Assembly (NCBI RefSeq): GCF_000525855.1
Contig: NZ_AODE01000033.1
Coordinates: 1-64,000 of the forward strand
Source of the DNA: Listeria cornellensis FSL F6-0969
Lineage (GTDB): Bacteria; Bacillota; Bacilli; Lactobacillales; Listeriaceae
Reading direction: 5' to 3'
Length of the DNA: 64,000 nucleotides
Position 1 is the first letter of the stretch; each line of letters starts with the position of its first letter. The notes beneath the pieces are model-generated. The model saw nothing but the letters and a program-made list of their open reading frames with translations. It did not search any database and was not told the DNA's origin. The translations under genes and the position numbers were made by a program. Below are positions 56,560 to 64,000 of this stretch, piece after piece.

Positions 56560-57881
56560 TTACCTCCCGCGTTTGTTCATTTTTCTTTCGCGACGTTTAA
56601 TTTCATTCATTTTGTAGTTGAGTTTCTTTTTGTAGTTTGGTTTGCCTTTTTCTTTGGCTTTTTTTACGCATACCGATTTCGCGTGGATCCGCTGCTTCGC
56701 GCTTCGCTTCCCGCTTTTGACGACGGTTACGGTCATCCGCATCCACAAATTCACCATTCTTAAGATCGACATGCTTGAATTCGATGTTCATTTTTTCCAG
56801 TTGGTTCAGTGCATCCTCATCCGATGGCTCATAAATCGTTAGCGCGATACCAGAGTGCCCGGCACGGCCTGTACGACCCGTTCTATGGATATAAAAATCA
56901 AGATCGCTTGGTAATTCGTAGTTAATAATATGGCTGATTCCTTGAATATCAATACCACGTGCAGCTAGGTCAGTCGCTACAACGTATTGGTATTCTAGGT
57001 TTTCCAGCTGTTTCATTGTACGTTTACGCTCGCGGGCCTCAACGCCACCATGAATTTTCGCTACTTTCAAACCGCGTTCGGTCAAGCCTTTCGCCACTTC
57101 ATCAGCCATTGCTTTCGTATTGGTGAAAACAACTGCTAAATATGGTTGATAAGCTACAAGCGCGTTTTTCAGAATATCCATCTTGTCCTTACTACGACGA
57201 GCGATCAACTGATGTTTCACGTCTGTATTCGCAAGAGCTTGCGGCTGAATATGCTCATAACGCGGATTTTCCATGTACTTTTTCAAGAAAGGTTTTAATT
57301 TTTGCGGGATTGTCGCCGAGAAAACAAGCATTTGCAGGTTTTCAGGCATTTTGCTCGCAATTTGATCGACATCCATCAAGAATCCCATATCAAGCGTCAT
57401 GTCCGCTTCATCGATAACAAAAACCTGCGTTGTATGAACCAGTAGCGCTGTTTCACGAATCAAATCATTGATCCGACCCGGCGTACCAACAACGATATGA
57501 GGCTGCTGTTTCTTCAAACGATCGATGGTTCTTTGTTTATCCGTACCACCAATAACAAGCAACGAACGAATTTCGTCATCGCTATATTTGATGAGTTTTT
57601 TGATTTCGTTATGAATTTGCGTTGCGAGCTCGCGGCTAGGTGCTGTAATAACTGCCTGCACGCTATCTTTGTCCGCTCTAATTTTGTTGATGATTGGCAG
57701 TAAGAAAGTATGCGTCTTCCCAGTTCCCGTTTGAGATTGTCCTACAACGCTTTCGCCCTTCATAATCGCCGGAATTAATTTCTGTTGTACCTCTGTTGGT
57801 TCATAAAAACCTAATTTATCAATGGCAAGCTGAATAAAAGGTTGAAAATGAAATTGATCAAACCTTGTTTTTTTTGTTCAT
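56560..57881 (-). CDS. cshB: DEAD-box RNA helicase CshB, two frameshifts
   Basis: 439 aa after removing one T from the T8 run at 57868-57875 and one from T7 at 56659-56665. Q motif region [27 protein letters not shown], motif [12 protein letters not shown] and TPGR, motif II DEAD ([10 protein letters not shown]), SAT, then C-terminal [16 protein letters not shown] and [10 protein letters not shown]. The tail is very basic ([20 protein letters not shown]), typical for RNA-binding extensions. RNA remodelling, likely with cold adaptation. Restored start ATG 57881. Confidence 0.93.
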
Positions 57882-58083
57882 TTTTCCACTCCGTTCTGTT
57901 CCTAAACGCTATTATATCATAGTTTCTAGGTCAGGTCAGCAAGAAAAGCTAACCGTTTTTCACTTTAGCAAAATTCCGCCAGTTGAAACCCTGTCAAATC
58001 TGGCTTATAATAGAAAAGTAGTCGGCATTTTTGTTGTCCTGCCCAGCTATTGCTACACCTTGAGAAATTTAGGAGGTTTCACA

Positions 58084-59080
58084 TTGGAAATTATAAAGAT
58101 TGCCCCTCGTGGTTATTGTTACGGCGTGGTGGATGCGATGGTGATTGCGCGTAATGCTTCACTCGATCCGAACCTGCCCCGCCCCATTCATATACTCGGC
58201 ATGATCGTTCATAATCAACATGTCACAGAAGCTTTTGAAGATGTTGGAATTGTCACGCTTGATGGTCCGAATCGGGAAGCTATTTTAGACCAAATCGATA
58301 GCGGTACCGTCATTTTTACAGCACATGGTGTTTCGCCGGCCGTGAAAGAACGCGCGAAAGCGAAAGGCCTCACAACGCTTGATGCCACTTGTCCAGATGT
58401 GACGCGAACGTACGATTTAATTTTAGAGAAGAAGCATGAAGGTTTTCATGTCATTTATATCGGCAAAAAAGGCCAATCCAGAGCCAGAAGGTGCCGTTGG
58501 TGTTGCGCCGGATATCGTACATCTCGTTGAAAATATGGCAGATGTCGATGCCTTAGCACTTACCAATGAGAAAGTTTTTGTGACAAATCAAACGACGATG
58601 AGTCAGTGGGACGTGATGGATTTGATGGATTATATCCAGTCGGTCTATCCGCAAGCAGAGCAACATCAAGAAATTTGTATGGCGACTCAAGTTCGTCAGG
58701 AAGCTGTTGCAAAACAAGCACAAGGTGCAGACGTGACGATTGTTGTCGGTGATCCTAGAAGTAACAACAGCAATCGTTTAGCGCAAGTATCCGAAGAAAA
58801 AGCTGGCGTCCCTGCACATCGGATTGCCAATATCGAAGAGCTGAATCTAGATTGGATTAAAGATGCGAAGAAAGTGGCTGTGACCGCTGGGGCGAGTACG
58901 CCGACCCAAATCATCCGTGAAGTGCTCGTTTTCCTAGATGCCTATGACCCAGAAGATTCTACCACATGGGAGCGCAAGCATGATGTCGATCCAATCAGCA
59001 TTTTGCCACGTGCCCGTAAGAAAAATATCGAAAAACAACGCGCTGCTCGTTTAGAACACTTAAAAAACGGCGGCAAGTGA
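58084..59080 (+). CDS. ispH: 4-hydroxy-3-methylbut-2-enyl diphosphate reductase, one frameshift
   Basis: Last MEP pathway enzyme, 331 aa after removing one A (A6 run at 58465-58470, or AA at 58475). The three Fe-S cysteines are in [20 protein letters not shown] and [22 protein letters not shown] is the usual C-terminal signature. Starts at TTG 58084 (GGAGG upstream). An essential step if no mevalonate route exists, so the break is probably an error. Separate from ispG but in the same window. Confidence 0.94.
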
Positions 59081-59120
59081 AAAAAGGATTAGAGCCTGTC
59101 CATGCGCTCTAATCCTTTTT
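59081..59120. terminator. Bidirectional terminator
   Basis: AAAAAGGATTAGAGC / GCTCTAATCCTTTTT, 15 bp, between the convergent ispH and NIF3-family genes. Confidence 0.9.
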
Positions 59121-59126
59121 GCGTAT

Positions 59127-60248
59127 TTAGTAGAAAGTAAATGGATTCGTATTTCGTTCCGACACGATAAAATCCACTTCATATCCGTGTACCTGGCTGG
59201 CCTCATCAAACTGCTTCAACAGGCTAGCTTTCATCACTTTCTCGATATAATGTCCTGCATCAATCGTCGGCAAATCAATCGCCATTAAATCATGACCAGT
59301 ATGATAATAAATATCACCAGTAATATAAACATCGGCTCCTGCACGCTTTACATCATGGATAAACTTATTCCCATCCCCACCGATAATCCCAACTTTACGC
59401 ACAGCACGGTTCGTGTCCCCGATAACTCGCACATTCTCAATCGAAAGTTTCTCCTTCACAAAACCAATAAACGCCTTCAAATCGATCGCTTTCGGCAAAT
59501 TCCCAATTCGACCCAACCCCATTTTTGACGTCACATTTTCGATTGGATAAATATCAATAACCGGTACTTCATAAGGATGCGATAATTTCACCGCTTTCAC
59601 GATTCGGTCCATTTCAGAATGCGGAAAAATCGCTTCAATCTTCACTTCCTGCACCGTTTCAAGATCCCCTGGTTTCCCAATTGTCGGATTCGCGCCATCA
59701 TGCGGCAAGAAACGCCCAGTCCCTTCCACCGAAAAAGTACACTCGGAGTAACGATCCGAAAATCGTCCTGCGCCATTGTTCACCAAGGCCAAACGAATCT
59801 TCTCCTCTGCAAAATCAGGCGTGTAAACCGCAATTTTGCTATAGGTTTCTGTATATGTAGGAACAATAATTTCAGTGTCGTCAAGACCTAGCAATTCACC
59901 TATTGCGTCATTCACCCCGCCATTCGCAATATCTAAGTTCGTGTGCGCCGCGTAAACGATAATATCATGCTTAATCAATTTCTTCACAATTCTACCTTCA
60001 GGCGTCCCGAAGTCAATCTTTTTGAGCGGTCTAAAAAGCAATGGATGATGCGCGATAATCATGTCCACGCCTTTTTCAATCGCCTCATCTACCACATTTT
60101 CTAGTACATCCAACGTAAACATAATTTTGCGGACTTTACGTGCTAAATCACCAATTTGAAGCCCAATCGGATCGCCTTCCATCGCGTATTTCCTAGGCGC
60201 AATACCCTCTAAAATAGCGATGTATTCGTAACCATTTGCAACTTTCAT
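59127..60248 (-). CDS. NIF3/YqfO-family protein
   Basis: 373 aa, also called GTP cyclohydrolase I type 2 homolog. Metal ligands in MIIAHHPLLFRPL, YAAHTNLD and, at the end, DAGHYIEK; the central inserted domain (about 125-235, KIAVYTPDFAEEKIRLAL) is the PII-like insertion of the long form. The start overlaps the trmK stop by four bases. Widely conserved; the reaction is uncertain. Confidence 0.93.
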   Translation of the reverse strand: MKVANGYEYIAILEGIAPRKYAMEGDPIGLQIGDLARKVRKIMFTLDVLENVVDEAIEKGVDMIIAHHPLLFRPLKKIDFGTPEGRIVKKLIKHDIIVYAAHTNLDIANGGVNDAIGELLGLDDTEIIVPTYTETYSKIAVYTPDFAEEKIRLALVNNGAGRFSDRYSECTFSVEGTGRFLPHDGANPTIGKPGDLETVQEVKIEAIFPHSEMDRIVKAVKLSHPYEVPVIDIYPIENVTSKMGLGRIGNLPKAIDLKAFIGFVKEKLSIENVRVIGDTNRAVRKVGIIGGDGNKFIHDVKRAGADVYITGDIYYHTGHDLMAIDLPTIDAGHYIEKVMKASLLKQFDEASQVHGYEVDFIVSERNTNPFTFY

Positions 60249-60949
60249 CGTAACACATCCTCTATTATCCTTATTTTCGCATCCAATTCCGCCAATTTCG
60301 CTGCATTTTTCGCATTGCTAGCATCAATCTTAGCTTGAATTCCCTTCCAATTATTCAACTCGTGTCCCCATTTCGCCTGAAAAACGGCTGACTTCTCTCG
60401 CATTAAAAATGGCCCCAATAACCGTTCTGCACCTGAATAAACAAGCGCATTCTCGCTCGGTTCCAAAACTAGTATCTCGTAGATTTTATTATCCTCGCGC
60501 AGAATCGTTTCTGCCACAAGCGCCCACTGATTGACTTCGCCCCATTCACGCAGCTGATGCGCCGCAATGTTCGGTTGCAAAACTAAGCGCTTCACACCCG
60601 CTAATTTCGCAGAATCTGCCTCCAAAATCGAACGAATAAGCGCCCCGCCCATTCCTGCAATAACGATTGTCTCAATCGCGTCTTCTCTCTCAATGACCGC
60701 CAAGCCATCCCCTTTACGAACAGCTATTTTCTTGACTAAATCAAGGCTCTGGACCTGTTTCGTCGCGGATTGAAACGGACCTTCTACAACCTCGCCGGCA
60801 ATCGCAAAATCTACTTGACCTTTTTGAACCGCATAGCATGGCAAATAAGCATGGTCACTGCCAATATCTGCAATTCGTGATCCTGCTGGCACATAAGATA
60901 CTACTTTTTCTAGTCGTTCTGATAATTGTTGCTCATTCAAAAAAATCAT
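60245..60949 (-). CDS. trmK: tRNA (adenine22-N1)-methyltransferase TrmK
   Basis: 234 aa. N-terminal SAM-dependent methyltransferase (RIADIGSDHAYLPCYAVQ, near 25-42; VIAGMGGALIRSIL near 98) and a C-terminal coiled coil (about 190-230). It modifies A22 in tRNA of Firmicutes. It lies between rpoD and the NIF3 gene, as in Bacillus and Listeria. Confidence 0.93.
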   Translation of the reverse strand: MIFLNEQQLSERLEKVVSYVPAGSRIADIGSDHAYLPCYAVQKGQVDFAIAGEVVEGPFQSATKQVQSLDLVKKIAVRKGDGLAVIEREDAIETIVIAGMGGALIRSILEADSAKLAGVKRLVLQPNIAAHQLREWGEVNQWALVAETILREDNKIYEILVLEPSENALVYSGAERLLGPFLMREKSAVFQAKWGHELNNWKGIQAKIDASNAKNAAKLAELDAKIRIIEDVLR

Positions 60950-60962
60950 CCTTTGTAAAAAA

Positions 60963-60987
60963 GAGAGCGCGATTGTTACGCACTCTC
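60963..60987 (-). terminator. Terminator after rpoD
   Basis: GAGAGTGCG / CGCGCTCTC on the minus strand followed by TTTTTTAC. Confidence 0.8.
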
Positions 60988-60998
60988 CTCTGAAATTT

Positions 60999-62121
60999 TT
61001 ATTCTAAGAAATCTTTTAGCTGTTTGCTACGGCTTGGATGTCTTAGCTTGCGAAGCGCTTTTGCTTCGATTTGACGAATACGCTCCCGAGTGACACCGAA
61101 TACACGTCCAACCTCTTCAAGAGTGCGCGTACGTCCATCATCTAGACCAAAACGCAAACGAAGCACGTTTTCTTCACGGTCTGTCAGCGTATCAAGCACA
61201 TCTTCCAACTGCTCTTTCAGCAATTCGTATGCCGCATGATCTGATGGCGATGTCGCTTCTTGATCCTCGATAAAATCACCAAGGTGCGAATCATCCTCTT
61301 CACCGATTGGCGTTTCAAGTGATACTGGTTCTTGTGCAATTTTTAGGATTTCACGAACTTTTTCTGTTGGTAAATCCATTTCTTCACCGATTTCCTCAGG
61401 TGTTGGATCACGTCCTAAATCTTGGAGTAATGAACGCTGCACGCGGATTAATTTGTTAATCGTTTCGACCATGTGAACTGGGATACGAATCGTACGCGCT
61501 TGATCGGCAATGGCACGGGTGATTGCTTGACGAATCCACCATGTCGCATACGTACTAAATTTGAAGCCTTTGTTAAAATCAAACTTCTCAACGGCTTTCA
61601 TTAATCCCATGTTACCTTCTTGAATCAAATCAAGGAATAACATACCACGACCAACGTAACGTTTTGCGATGCTGACAACAAGACGTAAGTTAGCTTCTGC
61701 CAAACGTCCTTTCGCCTCGATATCGCCTTTTTCGATGCGCTTCGCTAAGGCAATCTCTTCGTCCGCAGAAAGCAAGTTTACACGACCGATTTCCTTTAGA
61801 TACATACGCACAGGATCATTGATTTTAACACCTGGAGGCACGCTCAAATCGTTCAAGTCAATTTCAGCCGTCTCTTCCTTGATTAATTCTGCTTCATTCG
61901 GATCATCTTCCTCCTCATCGTCAGAAACCTCAATTGTTAATACTGTAAGCAACTCTAAAAATTCGTCCATTTGGTCGCTATCTAAAGTAAATGGCGCAAG
62001 TTTGGCAGCGATCTCGGCGTACGTTAAAGACCCCTTCTTCTTGCCATCTTCAATTAATAATTCTTTTGCTTTATCTAGGTTCAAATCTTCTGGTTTCGTT
62101 TCTTGCGGTTTTTTTAGCCAT
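60999..62121 (-). CDS. rpoD: RNA polymerase primary sigma factor, frameshift near start
   Basis: SigA-type factor, 373 aa after removing one T from the T7 run at 62109-62115, which joins MAKKP to [17 protein letters not shown]. Region 1.1 at the N-terminus; region 1.2 [21 protein letters not shown]; region 2 with [35 protein letters not shown]; region 3; and region 4 with the [23 protein letters not shown]. Start ATG 62121 with AAGGAGGA eleven bases upstream, a little far. Downstream of dnaG, as in Bacillus. Confidence 0.96.
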
Positions 62122-62269
62122 AGTCTGCCATGTCCTCCTTCCAAAATAACCGTCAATGATATACCTTACCTCATTGCCCAGTTTCTAAACACCTGACACA
62201 CGCTGACCCCTTTATAGAGCCAAACATTGCGCCGGTGCATGATTCTATTTTCGAGTGAATTGTTTTGCC

Positions 62270-64000
62270 TTAAATATTGCGTTTTAAATCAGCCCGCATC
62301 GTCGTGATAGTTCTGGCTAGTTCTAACGCCAGCGCCATCTCCCCCTGTTGCGAGGCTACTAATAACTGCTGCTCTTTTTCTTTAATATCCCGTTCAATGC
62401 CGGCTTTTCTTAAGCTGAAAATGTAATCTTGGTACTCTTCGTTGGTTACATCTGTATTTACAACCATCATTTCGAGTTCACTGACTAAATTTCGCGACAC
62501 CTCATTAGGAAGTTGATCCATTAAAGCGAGCGGATTCGCATCATTTCCAGACGCATAAAACCCAATTAAATGCGTATATAACGCTTGATAATTATCATGA
62601 TAAAAATCGATTTCCTGCTCTTGCATCATATTCCGAATTTGAATGAATGCATCTCGATCTTCCAGCATATATTTCAACAGGCGCTTTTCTGAAGTCAAAC
62701 CCGCAGATGGTGCTTGTGTTGGTTGCTGAAAATGAAATCCCTCATAAACAGGTCCACCACCGCTATCATAAACAGGATAATCCCCAAAATCCTCTGGCGG
62801 AGGTCCCCCGTAGTCACGCGTCTTCGGCTTCACTGTCGTCGCAACAGATTGCTGTAACTGCTGTTTCAGCGCTTCCATCGACAACTCAAATTCCGATCCT
62901 AACTGTTTCAAATAAAGCTCCCGCTCCACAGCTTGATCCAATTTACCAATTTCAACGAGCGCTTCACCTAAATAGGCAATTTTATCCGTTTCATTCTGAA
63001 GATTACGATTCCGTCTCAAAAATTGCAGTTTAAAAGCCGTCCAGCTCAAGCGTTGATGTGCATAGACCTCTGCAAATTTCTCTGCCCCTTCTGAACGAAT
63101 AAAATCATCCGGATCTTTCCCATTTGGCAATTGCAACACAAAAACCTCTAACCGGTGCTGCTCTGCCAGTAGCGTCCCAGCTTTGAAACTCGCCTCAATA
63201 CCCGCACGATCACCATCATAACAAATAATCGCTCGGTTCGTGACACGTCGAATCATCTGAACGTGCTCCTCGGTTAGCGATGTTCCCATCGAGGCAACGC
63301 CATTCTGAAAGTCCGCCGAAACACCAGAAATAACATCCATATATCCTTCCAACAACAGGATTTCCTCTTTTTTACGAATCTCCTGTCTCGCATCAGAAAA
63401 ATGATAGAGGATATTTCGCTTATTAAAAATCGGTGTCTCCGGACTGTTCAGATATTTCGGTCCATCCTCTTGATTAAAAAGACGACCCGAAAAACCGACC
63501 ATTTGTCCGCGGTCATTCTTAATCGGAAACATAATCCGATTACGGAACCGGTCTACTATGTTACCATCATCGCGCTCCGTAAGCAACCCACATTCCACCG
63601 CAAGCGGCAAATCAACCTCGCGTTTCTTCAAAAAAGTGGTTACTGTCAATGCATCTGCCGGTGCAAAACCAATCTCAAAATGATCTAATTCCTGCTCCGA
63701 CATTCCCCGATCAAGCAAGTATTGTAAAGCTTCTTGCCCTTCCTCGGTCTCCATCAACAAATAATGATACAACTTACTTGTCAATTGATGGATTTCAATC
63801 ATCTTACCTTCTTGACTATCCGGCCGATTTGCAGGCGTTCCGTCACCAGAAGATATCTCAATATCTAACGGAATATGCGCCATGTCAGCCACTTTCTTCA
63901 CCGACTCGACAAACGAAAGCCCATCAATCTGCATTAAAAAGGAAAAAACATTGCCTCCCTTACCACACCCAAAACAATGAAAAATCTGTTTCTCAGGTGA
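62270..64000 (-). CDS. dnaG: DNA primase, 5' partial
   Basis: The N-terminus lies past the window end; 576 residues are visible. The first contain the tail of the CHC2 zinc finger (FHCFGCGKGGNVFSF), then the core: YMDVISGVSADFQNGVASMGTSLT and CYDGDRAGIEA of the Toprim domain (about 235-300), a DnaB-binding helical region and the C-terminal domain after a Gly/Pro-rich linker (about 390-420). Synthesises RNA primers at the replication fork. No frameshift in the visible part. Confidence 0.95.
   Translation of the reverse strand, partial: SPEKQIFHCFGCGKGGNVFSFLMQIDGLSFVESVKKVADMAHIPLDIEISSGDGTPANRPDSQEGKMIEIHQLTSKLYHYLLMETEEGQEALQYLLDRGMSEQELDHFEIGFAPADALTVTTFLKKREVDLPLAVECGLLTERDDGNIVDRFRNRIMFPIKNDRGQMVGFSGRLFNQEDGPKYLNSPETPIFNKRNILYHFSDARQEIRKKEEILLLEGYMDVISGVSADFQNGVASMGTSLTEEHVQMIRRVTNRAIICYDGDRAGIEASFKAGTLLAEQHRLEVFVLQLPNGKDPDDFIRSEGAEKFAEVYAHQRLSWTAFKLQFLRRNRNLQNETDKIAYLGEALVEIGKLDQAVERELYLKQLGSEFELSMEALKQQLQQSVATTVKPKTRDYGGPPPEDFGDYPVYDSGGGPVYEGFHFQQPTQAPSAGLTSEKRLLKYMLEDRDAFIQIRNMMQEQEIDFYHDNYQALYTHLIGFYASGNDANPLALMDQLPNEVSRNLVSELEMMVVNTDVTNEEYQDYIFSLRKAGIERDIKEKEQQLLVASQQGEMALALELARTITTMRADLKRNI

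Overview
The window looks like a chromosomal segment of a low-GC Gram-positive, most likely a Listeria species or close relative (family Listeriaceae), not obviously L. monocytogenes itself. This rests on protein content and gene order recalled from Listeria: glpP - pflB - pflA at the left, then opuCABCD, thiT, an ABC-F protein, rnjB - dapA - dapG - asd, a class B PBP, sodA, a DUF1189 gene, ispG, zurA-zurM-zurR, ppaC, nfo, cshB, ispH, NIF3, trmK, rpoD and dnaG. It is inference from memory; no database was searched.

Layout. 0-5 kb: glycerol antiterminator, ribokinase and anaerobic pyruvate formate-lyase with its activase. 5-11 kb: accessory genes, namely a membrane-anchored polysaccharide deacetylase, a recombinase plus small HTH protein, a DUF2975/HTH pair, and an SDR-MerR-cupin operon behind a MerR-type promoter. 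11-22 kb: MFS transporter, nucleotide phosphodiesterase-like enzyme, AI-2E family permease, murB, a UvrA-like ABC protein and an ArsR-SRPBCC regulator. 22-26 kb: OpuC compatible-solute transporter with a SigB-like promoter. 26.3-26.6 kb: a compact locus with every element of an Fst/PepA1-type I toxin-antitoxin system. 26.7-30 kb: thiT under a TPP riboswitch, and an ABC-F ATPase. 31-36 kb: lysine/diaminopimelate genes plus RNase J. 36.5-42.5 kb: an accessory island with a 731-aa peptidoglycan-binding/DUF1906 protein, six intact or decayed copies of a small two-TM protein, an ArpU/RinA-like regulator and a secreted protein. 42.5-64 kb: mainly core genes for the cell wall, superoxide defence, isoprenoids, zinc homeostasis, DNA repair, RNA metabolism and the principal sigma factor, ending inside dnaG.

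Two global features affect reading. First, at least 21 single-base frameshifts interrupt otherwise intact genes, mostly as one extra A/T in a run of 5-8; several hit genes normally essential (dapA, ispH, rpoD). I treat these as probable sequencing errors and report each gene as one CDS over its full span. Second, intergenic spaces carry long hairpin repeats whose stems covary between copies. In one family all imperfect pairs are G-U wobbles in only one strand's RNA, which points to selected RNA structure.

Functional picture: fermentative metabolism (Pfl), osmotic protection (OpuC and a BCCT carrier), zinc control (Zur box, ZurR, ZurAM), cell-wall synthesis (MurB, PBP, DAP pathway) and the rnjB-dapA-dapG-asd cluster also known from Bacillus.
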